Source of the DNA: Magnetospirillum sp. ME-1
Lineage (GTDB): Bacteria; Pseudomonadota; Alphaproteobacteria; Rhodospirillales; Magnetospirillaceae
Assembly (NCBI RefSeq): GCF_002105535.1
Contig: NZ_CP015848.1
Span: 806,907 to 870,906 of the forward strand
DNA: 64,000 nt
Reading direction: 5' to 3'
A program made the position numbers and the translations under genes. The notes beneath the pieces are model-generated. The model saw only the letters and a program-made list of their open reading frames with translations, did no database searches and had not been told where the DNA came from. Positions 29,935 to 38,184 of the stretch are shown one piece after another. Each line of letters starts with the position of its first letter. Position 1 is the first letter of the stretch.

Positions 29935-29969
29935 AGGCCGGGTGAGGTTCCTCCCACCTCACCCGGCCT
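29935..29969 (+). terminator. large hairpin after the phasin gene
   Basis: A perfect 13-bp stem (29935-29947 and 29957-29969) lies 13 bp past the phasin stop codon. It has no T run, so it may protect the abundant phasin message from 3' decay as well as slow polymerase. Confidence 0.6.
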
Positions 29970-30055
29970 GGATCGAATAAGACCGCCGCCGCTTTTTGAT
30001 GTCCGGGGCTCTCCCCCCCATCCCGCTGCTTCCGGACATTTGCGACGACGGCCAC

Positions 30056-30089
30056 GAGCCCCGGCCTTCCTCCCAAGGCCGGGGCTTTT
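30056..30089 (+). terminator. intrinsic terminator upstream of the MoxR gene
   Basis: A perfect 12-bp stem (30056-30067 and 30074-30085) is followed by TTTT then CTTT. It is separated from the phasin hairpin by a third dyad (TGTCCGG at 30000, CCGGACA at 30031). Confidence 0.88.
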
Positions 30090-30171
30090 TCTTTGCCCGA
30101 ATCAAATCGGCATTCCTTGACCGATTTGCCCGGGGCTCCTACCTTTCTCATCGAGCAAGGAGAGTGAGCCC

Positions 30172-31017
30172 ATGTCGTTCAAGGGTACCGATAGCTATGT
30201 GGCGACCGAGGATCTGCTGGTCGCCGTCAACGCCGCGCTCAAGCTCGAGCGCCCCCTGCTGATCAAGGGCGAGCCGGGTACCGGCAAGACCGTGCTGGCC
30301 GCCGAGGTGGCCAGGTCGCTGGGCCGTCCGCTGCTGCAATGGCACATCAAGTCCACCACCAAGGCGCAGCAGGGCCTGTACGAATACGACGCGGTGGCGC
30401 GCCTGCGCGATTCCCAGCTGGGAGATTCCCGCGTCCACGACATCTCCAACTACATCGTCAAGGGCAAGCTGTGGGAGGCGTTCGAGGCGCCCACGCCGCC
30501 GGTGCTGCTGATCGACGAGATCGACAAGGCCGACATCGAGTTCCCCAACGACCTGCTGCTGGAACTCGACCGCATGGAGTTCCATGTCTACGAGACCAAG
30601 CAGGTGGTCAAGGCGCAACAGCGTCCCATGGTGATCATCACCTCGAACAACGAGAAGGAACTGCCCGACGCCTTTTTGCGCCGCTGTTTCTTCCACTACA
30701 TCCGCTTCCCCGACCGCGAGACCATGGAGCGCATCGTCGCCGTGCACTATCCCGGCATCAAGCCGGCCCTGCTGCACGAGGCGCTGACCGCCTTCTTCGA
30801 CATCCGCGAGGTGGCGGGGCTGAAGAAGAAGCCGTCCACCTCGGAACTGCTGGACTGGATCAAGCTGCTCTTGTCCGAGGACCTGTCGCCGGAAGACCTG
30901 CGCGCCAAGGACAAGGCCTCGCTGATCCCCAAGCTGCACGGCGCGCTCTTGAAGAACGAGCAGGACGTTCACCTGTTCGAGCGCCTGGCCTTCCTCAACC
31001 GTCGGGAGGGACGCTGA
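30172..31017 (+). CDS. MoxR-family AAA+ ATPase
   Basis: The 281-residue ATPase has Walker A KGEPGTGKTVLAAEVA, Walker B PVLLIDEIDKAD and sensor 1 MVIITSNNEKELPDAFLRRC with the Arg finger. MoxR proteins act as chaperones that insert cofactors or assemble complexes with a VWA partner. That partner is encoded at 31414, with a hemerythrin gene in between. The start follows AAGGAGAGTGAGCCC. The stop shares one base with the hemerythrin start. Confidence 0.93.
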   Translation: MSFKGTDSYVATEDLLVAVNAALKLERPLLIKGEPGTGKTVLAAEVARSLGRPLLQWHIKSTTKAQQGLYEYDAVARLRDSQLGDSRVHDISNYIVKGKLWEAFEAPTPPVLLIDEIDKADIEFPNDLLLELDRMEFHVYETKQVVKAQQRPMVIITSNNEKELPDAFLRRCFFHYIRFPDRETMERIVAVHYPGIKPALLHEALTAFFDIREVAGLKKKPSTSELLDWIKLLLSEDLSPEDLRAKDKASLIPKLHGALLKNEQDVHLFERLAFLNRREGR

Positions 31018-31406
31018 TGCCCATTATCGCGTGGACCGAGGCCATGAGCGTGGGCAACGCCGCCCTGGACAAGGACCACCAGAAACTGATCGGCATGATC
31101 AACGACCTGGACCAGTCGGCCCCCGACTTCCTGGAACTGTTCAACGCCGTATTGGACTACACCAACGGCCATTTCGACCGCGAGGAAACCCATCTGGAGG
31201 CCATCGGCTTTCCCGGATTGGATGCCCACCGGGTCCAGCATGACGATTTCGCCGACCAGGTGGCGGACATGCTCAAGCAGTTCCGCGCCCAGCCCTTCGA
31301 CCCTGCCGACACCAGACTGAAGGATTTCCTGTGGTCGTGGCTGAAGGGCCACATCCTGATCGAGGACCAGCGCTACGCCGCCTGGACCCGGGCCAAGGGC
31401 GGCTGA
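31017..31406 (+). CDS. bacteriohemerythrin
   Basis: The 129-residue four-helix protein carries the di-iron ligand pattern: His in DKDHQKLIGMIND, HFDREETHLEAIGFPG, HRVQHDDF and a late WLKGHILIEDQRY (His and Asp). It should bind O2 reversibly and may deliver or sense it. The start overlaps the MoxR stop (TGATG), so it is translated with MoxR. It is a single-domain protein with no membrane segment or chemoreceptor fusion. Confidence 0.93.
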   Translation: MPIIAWTEAMSVGNAALDKDHQKLIGMINDLDQSAPDFLELFNAVLDYTNGHFDREETHLEAIGFPGLDAHRVQHDDFADQVADMLKQFRAQPFDPADTRLKDFLWSWLKGHILIEDQRYAAWTRAKGG

Positions 31407-31413
31407 GCCCACC

Positions 31414-32619
31414 ATGTTCCTCACCCTGTTCCTCGAACTGCGCGACGCCAAGGTGCCGGTCACCTTGAAGGAATATCTCACCCTGCTCGAAGCCCTGGAG
31501 AAGGGCGTCGCCGAGATGAGCATCGACACCTTCTACTATTTGACCCGGACCGCCCTGGTGAAGGACGAGCGCAACCTGGACAAGTTCGACCGGGTTTTCG
31601 GGCGCGTCTTCAACGGCATCGTCGGATCGGGCGACGAACTGGCCGCCGCGCTGAAGGCCGCCATCCCCGAGGAATGGCTGCGCAAGTTGGCGGAAAAGCA
31701 CCTGACGCCCGAAGAGATGGAGCAGATCCAGTCGGCGGGCGGCTTCGAGAAGCTGATGGAGACGCTGCGCAAGCGTCTGGAGGAGCAGAAGGAGCGCCAC
31801 CAGGGCGGCTCCAAATGGATCGGCACCGCCGGCACCTCGCCCTTCGGCGCCTATGGCTACAATCCCGAGGGCGTGCGCATCGGCCAGCATGAATCCCGCC
31901 ACCGCCGGGCGGTGAAGGTGTGGGACGAGCGGGTCTACAAGAATCTCGATGACGGCATCGAGCTGGGCACCCGCAACTTCCGCATGGCGCTGCGCCGGCT
32001 GCGCCGCTTCGCCCGCGAAGGTGCGGCCACCGAGCTGGACCTGCCCGGCACCATCACCTCCACGGCGCGGGCCGGCGGCTGGCTCGACCTCAAGATGCGG
32101 CCCGAGCGCCACAACAAGGTCAAGCTGCTGCTGCTGCTCGATATCGGCGGCTCCATGGACGAGCACGTGCGCACCTGCGAGGAGCTGTTCTCGGCGGTGC
32201 GCTCCGAGTTCAAGCACCTGGAATACTATTACTTCCACAACTGCCCCTATGGCGGGCTGTGGAAGGACAACCGCCGCCGCCACCAGGACGTCACCCACAC
32301 GCTGGACGTCATCCACACCTACCCCTCCGACTACAAGCTGATCTTTGTCGGCGACGCCGCCATGAGCCCCTACGAGATCACCATGCCGGGCGGCGCGGTG
32401 GAGGAATGGAACGAGGAACCCGGCCATGTGTGGATGCGCCGCCTGCTCGACCAGTGGCCCAGCGCCGTCTGGCTCAATCCGGCGCCGCAGGCCCGCTGGC
32501 AGTGGACCCATTCCACCCAGATGATCCAGCAGCTGATGGGCGGGCGCATGCACCCCCTGACGCTGGAAGGCCTGGACCAGGCCATGCGCGACCTCAACCG
32601 GGGCGCCCCCCATCCGTAA
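31414..32619 (+). CDS. VWA-domain CoxE-like protein
   Basis: The 401-residue protein is the usual partner of MoxR ATPases. A helical N-terminal half (about 1-215) leads to a von Willebrand A domain: LLLLLDIGGSMDEHVRTCEE carries the metal-ion (MIDAS) motif in the variant form DxGxS, and later LIFVGDAAMSPYEI supplies the second metal loop. The C-terminus (AVWLNPAPQARWQWTHSTQM) is typical of this family. Related CoxE and MoxR proteins mature CO dehydrogenase or other complexes, but no such enzyme is nearby, so the client is unknown. Confidence 0.88.
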   Translation: MFLTLFLELRDAKVPVTLKEYLTLLEALEKGVAEMSIDTFYYLTRTALVKDERNLDKFDRVFGRVFNGIVGSGDELAAALKAAIPEEWLRKLAEKHLTPEEMEQIQSAGGFEKLMETLRKRLEEQKERHQGGSKWIGTAGTSPFGAYGYNPEGVRIGQHESRHRRAVKVWDERVYKNLDDGIELGTRNFRMALRRLRRFAREGAATELDLPGTITSTARAGGWLDLKMRPERHNKVKLLLLLDIGGSMDEHVRTCEELFSAVRSEFKHLEYYYFHNCPYGGLWKDNRRRHQDVTHTLDVIHTYPSDYKLIFVGDAAMSPYEITMPGGAVEEWNEEPGHVWMRRLLDQWPSAVWLNPAPQARWQWTHSTQMIQQLMGGRMHPLTLEGLDQAMRDLNRGAPHP

Positions 32620-32723
32620 TGTCGGCCCCTCCTAATGTCGGATTGCCGGTATTGGTTTGGCCGCGCCATATGTTAGCCTTCGCCTTTGCATGAACGTCTC
32701 TAGTTGGGGGGAAACGGGACCGG

Positions 32724-34925
32724 ATGGCGGACGGGGGCAAGCGGACCCTGACTTGGCTGGGCGGAGCACAGGGCCACCTGTTCCAGGTGGTGACGCTCGG
32801 CCTCGTCCCCTGCATTTTTCTCGGCACCCTGGCGGTGATCGTTCATCTGGCCGAATCCCTGTCGCTGCAGGCGGCGGGCGCCCAGATCGAGACCCTGGCG
32901 CGCATGGCCGCCGCCATCCATGACCGTGGACTGGAAAGCTCGCGCGAGGCGCTGGCCGCCCTGGCCACCGATCCCGAGGATGACGAGTGCGGCAATCACT
33001 ACCGCCACTTCCTGCTGGCCATCGAGGGGCACGAGGGCTTCATGCGCACCGACGCCTCGGGGCGGGTGGGGTGCAGCATCGGGCAGGGCACCGATATTTC
33101 CTGGCTCGCCAAGGGGCCTCACATCGAACGCGCCCTGGAGACGGGGGCGATCGCCACCGCCCCCTATCAGCTGTTTCCCGACGGCCGCACCGCCCTGCCC
33201 ATCGCCTATCCCATCCTGGACTGGCTGGGCACGCCGCGCGGCGCGGTGGCCACCGCCCGTTCCCTGGACCATCTGGCCAAGGCGGTCGCCCCGCCCATCC
33301 TGCCCGAGGGCGCGCGCCTGCTGGTGCTGCGGACGGACGGAACGATCCTGGCCCGGGTTCCGCCCCTGCCCCAGCCCGCGCCCCAGGTCACCCCCGTTCC
33401 GGAATTGAAGGACGCGGCGGCGAAGGGAACAAGCGGCTCGTTCGTCGCCACCGCCATCACCGGCGAGACGTCCATGTTCGGCATCGCCCCCCTGGGCAGC
33501 ATGGCCCCGGACACCATGGTGGCGGTGACCGTTCCGGTGGAATTGCTGGGCGGGGCCGAGCGCCAGTTCCTGCGCATGGCGGTCATCGCCTTCGCCGTGG
33601 CGGGCACGGGGGCGGTGCTGCTTTTGTGGTTTTCCAGCCGCCGGCTGCTGTTCGCCCCGCTCGGCCGGCTGGCCGAGGCCATGCGGCGGGTGCGGAGCGG
33701 CGACATGAATGCCCGCACGGGCGGCGGCCTGGGCGAGGTGGGCGAGATGTGCGCCACCTTCGACACCATGGTCGGCGCCCTGAACGAGCGCGAGATCTGG
33801 CTGAAGGACAGCGAGGACCGCTTCCGCGCCACCTTCGAACAGGCCGCCGTCGGCATGAGCCACGCCAGCCCCGACCGCCGCTTCATCCGGGTCAACCGCC
33901 GCTTCGCCGCCATGCTGGGCTACGAGCCCGAGGAGCTGATCGGGCGGGCGACCCTGGACATCACCCACCCCGACGACCGGGCGCTGGGCGGGGCCGAAAT
34001 CGCCGGCATGATCCGGGGCGAGCGCCAGAGCTTCGCCATGGAGAAGCGCTACATCCGCAAGGACGGCTCCATCGCCTGGATCAACCTGACCCTGTCGGCC
34101 CTGTGGCGCGAAGGCCGCATGGAATACCTGATCGGCGTCGCCGAGGATATCGAGCGGCGCAAGCAGGCCGAGGCCCAGATGCTGGCCGCCAAGGAACAGG
34201 CCGAAAGCGCCAGCCGCGCCAAGAGCGAGTTCCTGGCCGGAATGAGCCATGAACTGCGCACCCCCTTGAACGCCATTATCGGCTTCGCCGAGACCATGTA
34301 TTCACAGGTCCTCGGCCCCATGCCCGCGCGCTACCGGGAATATGCCGGAGACATCTCCGCCTCGGGCCGCCATCTGCTCAGCATCATCACCGACATCCTG
34401 GACCTGTCCAAGATCGAGGCCGGCAAAATGGAACTGGACGACCGCCCCATGAGCGTCACCCCGCTGGTGGACGCCGCCATCCGCCTGATGCGCGACCGCG
34501 CCGCCGGATTGGAGCTGAGCGCCGAGCTCCCCCCCGACCTGCCCCAAATCATGGCCGACGAACGGCGCATCCGGCAGGTGCTGATCAACCTCCTGGCCAA
34601 TGCCGTCAAATTCACCCCCCATGGCGGAAGGGTGCAGGTCTCGGCGAGCGTGCCCCCGGACGGGGGACTGGAACTGCACGTGGCCGACAGCGGCATCGGC
34701 ATGACCGAGGACGAGATCGCCCAGGCCATGGAGCCCTTCGTCCAGGTGGACGCCCGCATCGCCCGGCGTCACGAGGGCACCGGCCTGGGACTGCCCATGG
34801 TGGTGGCCATCATGGAGATGCATGGCGGCTCGGTGACCATCCGCAGCCAGCCCAGCCAGGGCACCACGGTGACGGTGGCCTTTCCTCCCGCCCGGGTGTT
34901 CAGCGCGGTTCCGACCCCGTCATGA
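32724..34925 (+). CDS. membrane PAS-domain sensor histidine kinase
   Basis: The 733-residue kinase has an N-terminal membrane segment (about 18-45) and an extracytoplasmic region of about 240 residues containing Cys pairs (DDECGNHY; RVGCSIG). A second membrane segment (about 285-310), a HAMP region, a PAS domain with PAC motif (FEQAAVGMSHASPDRRFIRV; YIRKDGSIAWINLTLS), HisKA (GMSHELRTPLNAIIGF) and HATPase (NLLANAVKFTPHGG; DSGIGM; GTGLGLPMV) follow. No receiver is attached and no response regulator is adjacent. Its last 26 bp overlap the convergent hydrolase gene. Confidence 0.93.
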   Translation: MADGGKRTLTWLGGAQGHLFQVVTLGLVPCIFLGTLAVIVHLAESLSLQAAGAQIETLARMAAAIHDRGLESSREALAALATDPEDDECGNHYRHFLLAIEGHEGFMRTDASGRVGCSIGQGTDISWLAKGPHIERALETGAIATAPYQLFPDGRTALPIAYPILDWLGTPRGAVATARSLDHLAKAVAPPILPEGARLLVLRTDGTILARVPPLPQPAPQVTPVPELKDAAAKGTSGSFVATAITGETSMFGIAPLGSMAPDTMVAVTVPVELLGGAERQFLRMAVIAFAVAGTGAVLLLWFSSRRLLFAPLGRLAEAMRRVRSGDMNARTGGGLGEVGEMCATFDTMVGALNEREIWLKDSEDRFRATFEQAAVGMSHASPDRRFIRVNRRFAAMLGYEPEELIGRATLDITHPDDRALGGAEIAGMIRGERQSFAMEKRYIRKDGSIAWINLTLSALWREGRMEYLIGVAEDIERRKQAEAQMLAAKEQAESASRAKSEFLAGMSHELRTPLNAIIGFAETMYSQVLGPMPARYREYAGDISASGRHLLSIITDILDLSKIEAGKMELDDRPMSVTPLVDAAIRLMRDRAAGLELSAELPPDLPQIMADERRIRQVLINLLANAVKFTPHGGRVQVSASVPPDGGLELHVADSGIGMTEDEIAQAMEPFVQVDARIARRHEGTGLGLPMVVAIMEMHGGSVTIRSQPSQGTTVTVAFPPARVFSAVPTPS

Positions 34926-35727
34926 AGCCGGCCATGGCGGCCACCACCTCGTCCTCGCGGCCGAAGAAGCCGTGGGGCGACATGGCCTGACAGGCGGCGG
35001 AGCGCGGGGGCGCGCCGCCTTCGACCATCAGCAGCCGGCGCCGCGGCGACTTCGCCAGACTCTCCACCAGCCCGGCGGCGTCGCCGGGCGGCGTGACTTC
35101 GCAGGAATCGCCCGAATGGGCGACGACCAGGACCGGCACGGCGATCTCTTCCAATCCCAGGCCGAATACGCCGTTGGGCGGGTAGGCGTATTTGCGGTGT
35201 CCCCGGGTGATGGACGAGGTCAGGATCACGCCGTCCACCTTGGTGCCCAGCCGCACCGCCGCATTGGCCGCCGACAGCGTCCCCATGCTGGTCCCCACCA
35301 GCCAGACCGGCAGGCCGCCGTTGCGCTGCCTCAACCAGACGGCCAGGGCGGCGATGTCCTCGGCATGCTCCCTCGAAAGGCGGAATTGCGCCGTCAGGGT
35401 ATGCCCCTGGTCCGACGGCGCATCCATGGTCGCCACCACAATGCCGTGGCCGGCAAGAAGCCAGCGGGTCCGCACCAGGAAGTTGCCGCGCCCGAAGGCC
35501 ACCGGTTCGGCGACGCTCTCGCCGGGCTTCACGCCGACGCTGCCCTCGCCGCCGGCCAGCAGGATGGCAATGGCGGCGGGCGGTCGCGCCGGCTCGGTCA
35601 GGTAGAAGGCGGTGGTCGATCCCGGACGGGTTTCAATCTCCAGCGCCTGCTCGCCCCGCACGGCCTCGGCCGCCCAGGTTGCCTGTCCCGCCAGCACCAA
35701 CGCCACCGCCATCAGCCATAGACGCAT
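34900..35727 (-). CDS. exported alpha/beta-hydrolase-like protein
   Basis: The 275-residue product has a Sec signal peptide (cleavage near AGQATWAAEA). Its fold landmarks are IAILLAGGEGSVGV (oxyanion region), the nucleophile elbow VWLVGTSMGTLSAA and a late MSPHGFFGRE His. A conserved Asp candidate is in VVAHSGDSCEVTPP. The substrate is unknown. The 3' end overlaps the histidine kinase gene by 26 bp in convergent orientation. Confidence 0.82.
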   Translation of the reverse strand: MRLWLMAVALVLAGQATWAAEAVRGEQALEIETRPGSTTAFYLTEPARPPAAIAILLAGGEGSVGVKPGESVAEPVAFGRGNFLVRTRWLLAGHGIVVATMDAPSDQGHTLTAQFRLSREHAEDIAALAVWLRQRNGGLPVWLVGTSMGTLSAANAAVRLGTKVDGVILTSSITRGHRKYAYPPNGVFGLGLEEIAVPVLVVAHSGDSCEVTPPGDAAGLVESLAKSPRRRLLMVEGGAPPRSAACQAMSPHGFFGREDEVVAAMAGFMTGSEPR

Positions 35728-35813
35728 CGCTCATCCTCCCATGCCGCTTGGCCCCGAGGCCATCATCATGGCACAGTACGGCGTCGGCAACATTCAGGAC
35801 CGCTCCCCGCCTC

Positions 35814-36338
35814 ATGGTCAGCGAGCTGCTACGCCCCGATTCGGAATTCGCCCGAGCCGTCTACAAGGAAATCCGCCCGGCCATTCCCCGCGCCCACTGG
35901 CCGGTGGAGGCCTTGCGCACCACCTTCACGCCCAGCAGCGACGGCCTGTCGCTGATCGCCAGTTTCGAAGGCCTGCCCCCCAACTACGCCGCGTTGGCCG
36001 CCCAGGTGGTGGCCAAAGCCAAGGTGGACCTGGTGCTGGTGTCGCCGGTGGCGGCCCTGGCCTCGGCGGTGGTCTACGCCAAGCGCTGGCGCGACACCTT
36101 CCTTTACGCCCTGCTGCCGCTGCTGTTCGCCATTCCCCTGCTGGCCCCCCTCGGCAATGTGGCCATGCGGGCCAGCATCGTCCTGTTCGCGCTGAATTGC
36201 GCCGCGCTGCTGCTCAGTCACGCCCGCCTGCTGCAACGGCGCTCGGCCCTGCAGCAGGGACGCTTCATCGCCGAAATCCCGACACCGGGCCTTCGGATCA
36301 AGGTGCCCCAGGGCACCCCGATCCACCATCAGGAATAG
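35814..36338 (+). CDS. small membrane protein upstream of soxYZ, unknown function
   Basis: The 174-residue protein has a soluble N-terminal domain of about 90 residues (LIASFEGLPPNYAALAAQV is its most distinctive stretch), two closely spaced membrane segments (about 98-117 and 119-138) and a C-terminal tail ending in His-His-Gln-Glu. No family is recognised. It starts at ATG 35814, 86 bp from the divergent hydrolase gene, and ends 14 bp before soxY. That suggests one operon of three genes. Confidence 0.6.
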   Translation: MVSELLRPDSEFARAVYKEIRPAIPRAHWPVEALRTTFTPSSDGLSLIASFEGLPPNYAALAAQVVAKAKVDLVLVSPVAALASAVVYAKRWRDTFLYALLPLLFAIPLLAPLGNVAMRASIVLFALNCAALLLSHARLLQRRSALQQGRFIAEIPTPGLRIKVPQGTPIHHQE

Positions 36339-36352
36339 GAAGAAGACGCCAC

Positions 36353-36811
36353 ATGCCTCCGGTTTCTCAGCCGCGCCGCGCCCTGGTCATCGGACTTCCC
36401 GTGGCGGGCTGCGCTCTCGCCCTGGGGCGGCCTGGCGCCGCCCTGGCCAGCCGGGCCGAGGCCGACGGGGCGGCGGCACGCCTGACGGGCGGCGTCAGGC
36501 CCCAGGCGGGCAAGGTCAGCCTCAAGCTGCCCGAGATCGCCGACAACGGCGCCACGGTGCCCTTCACCGTCTCGGTGGATCATCCCATGGCGCCGGGCAA
36601 TTACGTCCGGGAAGTCCACATCCTGGCCACCGACAACCCCGCCCCCCAGGTGGCCAGCTTCCACTTCACCCCCACCGGCAAGGCCGAGGTGTCGGGTCGG
36701 CTGCGTCTGGCCCGCAGCCAGGAGGTACGGGCCATCGCCCTGTTGTCCGACGGCAGCGCCTGGGAGGCGCGGCGCGAGGTCAAGGTCACCGTCGGCGGCT
36801 GCGGAGGCTGA
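36353..36811 (+). CDS. soxY: thiosulfate-oxidation carrier protein SoxY
   Basis: The 152-residue protein ends VGGCGG, the SoxY carrier arm whose Cys holds the sulfur substrate as a persulfide or thiosulfonate. The N-terminus has a twin-arginine-like leader (QPRRALVIGLPVAGC), so it is exported to the periplasm folded, probably with SoxZ. The body has the LKLPEIADNGATVPFTVSVD and YVREVHILATDNPAPQVASF pattern of the family. soxZ follows after five bases. The other sox genes (soxXA, soxB, soxCD) are absent from the window. Confidence 0.92.
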   Translation: MPPVSQPRRALVIGLPVAGCALALGRPGAALASRAEADGAAARLTGGVRPQAGKVSLKLPEIADNGATVPFTVSVDHPMAPGNYVREVHILATDNPAPQVASFHFTPTGKAEVSGRLRLARSQEVRAIALLSDGSAWEARREVKVTVGGCGG

Positions 36812-36816
36812 GCACG

Positions 36817-37137
36817 ATGCCCACCCCCAAGGTCAAATTCCCCGAAAGCGCCGCCAAGGGCGAGATCATCGAGATCAAGACCCTGATCGACCACGACATG
36901 GAATCGGGACAGCGCAAGGACATGAACGGCGCGCTGCTGCCGCGCCGGATCATCAACCGCTTCACCTGCGCGCTCAACGGCCGCACCGTGTTCTCGGCCG
37001 ACCTTCATCCGGGCATGTCGGCCAATCCGGGACTGAGCTTCTTCATCACCGCGGCCGAGGGCGGCAGCCTGGACTTCACCTGGTTCGACGACGACGGCAG
37101 CCGCTACACCCTGTCGCGTCCGCTGACGGTGAAGTGA
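36817..37137 (+). CDS. soxZ: SoxZ sulfur-oxidation subunit
   Basis: The 106-residue immunoglobulin-fold protein has the family signatures EIIEIKTLIDHDMESGQRKD, IINRFTCALNGRTVFSADL and LDFTWFDDDG. It forms a heterodimer with SoxY and has no signal peptide of its own, which fits co-export with the Tat substrate SoxY. It ends one base before the stop of the convergent solute-binding protein gene. Confidence 0.94.
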   Translation: MPTPKVKFPESAAKGEIIEIKTLIDHDMESGQRKDMNGALLPRRIINRFTCALNGRTVFSADLHPGMSANPGLSFFITAAEGGSLDFTWFDDDGSRYTLSRPLTVK

Positions 37138-38184
37138 TCAGCGCTGGGCCGGGGACTGGCCCGCCCGCGCCTTGATTCCGGCCCAGACCGCGTCGTGCCG
37201 GCGCTGGATCATCTCGGGACAGGACGGCAGGAAACCCACCTTGGCCGGCCAGGGCGCCACCATTTCAGGCGCCCCCAGGACGCTGGGCGCCAGGAACCTC
37301 TCGCTGCCGCGGATCATGTTGGCATAGCCGTTGAAATTGGAATCCAGGGCGGCGTTCTCGGGCTTCAGCATGAAGGTCAGGAACTTCATGGCGTTGGCCC
37401 GGTTGGGGGGATTCTTCGGCACCACCACCACGTCGGTCCACACCAGATTGCCTTCGCGGGGATAGGCATAGGCCAGACTGGGGCGCTTTTCCCGCGCCCG
37501 CATGGCGTCGCCGTTCCACGACACCGCCAGCACGATGGACGGGTCGGCCAGGGCCGCCATCATCCTCTCGGCGGCCACCAGACGGTTGCGGGCCAGCAGC
37601 GGCTCCAGCAGGCGGGCGGCCTTTTCCAGCTTGCCCTCGTCGTCGGTGCAGCGCGCCTCGCCCGCATGGACCAGCGCCAACTGGACCATGTCGCCCTCGT
37701 CCAGCAGGGCGATGCGCCCCTCCACCTCGGGCGGCGGCTCGAACAGCAGGCGCAGCGAATCGATGTCGCCGCGATGGATGGAGGTGTCCACCGCGAAGGC
37801 GGTCGTGCCCCACTGATGGGGGATGGTGTACTCGTTGCGCGGATCGAACGAGCGCGAGCGCCAGGGATCCTCGACGTTCCAAAAGCCGTTGAGGCGATCG
37901 GCCAGCACCCGCTCGATCAAACCGCCCCGGATCAAACCGCCCACGTGGTAATCGGGAATAAAGGCGATGTCGAACCCTGAGCGGGCGCCCTGCAGATTGC
38001 TGCGGACCTGATCGTGGTCGGCCACCACGGTGAGCACGACGGTGATGCCGGTTTCACGCTCGAACTTGCGCAGCAATTCGGGCGACAGGTAGGACGATCG
38101 GGTCAGAACCTGCAATTCGCTGGCCCAGGCCCCGGTGGCCGTCACCAGCAGGACGGCAAGCAGGAGCGTCCAGGCTCGCATCAT
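37138..38184 (-). CDS. periplasmic solute-binding protein, polyamine (PotD/PotF) type
   Basis: The 348-residue protein has a Sec signal peptide ending near GAWASE and reads as a type II binding protein of the spermidine/putrescine group (LQVLTRSSYLSPELLRKFER; DIAFIPDYHVGGLI; IPHQWGTTAFAVDT; VLAVSWNGDAMRA; PKNPPNRANAMKFLTFML). No permease or ATPase genes accompany it. It overlaps the upstream Lon-like protease gene by 4 bp (ATGA), an unusual pairing. It may be an orphan binding protein or feed a sensor. Confidence 0.82.
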   Translation of the reverse strand: MMRAWTLLLAVLLVTATGAWASELQVLTRSSYLSPELLRKFERETGITVVLTVVADHDQVRSNLQGARSGFDIAFIPDYHVGGLIRGGLIERVLADRLNGFWNVEDPWRSRSFDPRNEYTIPHQWGTTAFAVDTSIHRGDIDSLRLLFEPPPEVEGRIALLDEGDMVQLALVHAGEARCTDDEGKLEKAARLLEPLLARNRLVAAERMMAALADPSIVLAVSWNGDAMRAREKRPSLAYAYPREGNLVWTDVVVVPKNPPNRANAMKFLTFMLKPENAALDSNFNGYANMIRGSERFLAPSVLGAPEMVAPWPAKVGFLPSCPEMIQRRHDAVWAGIKARAGQSPAQR

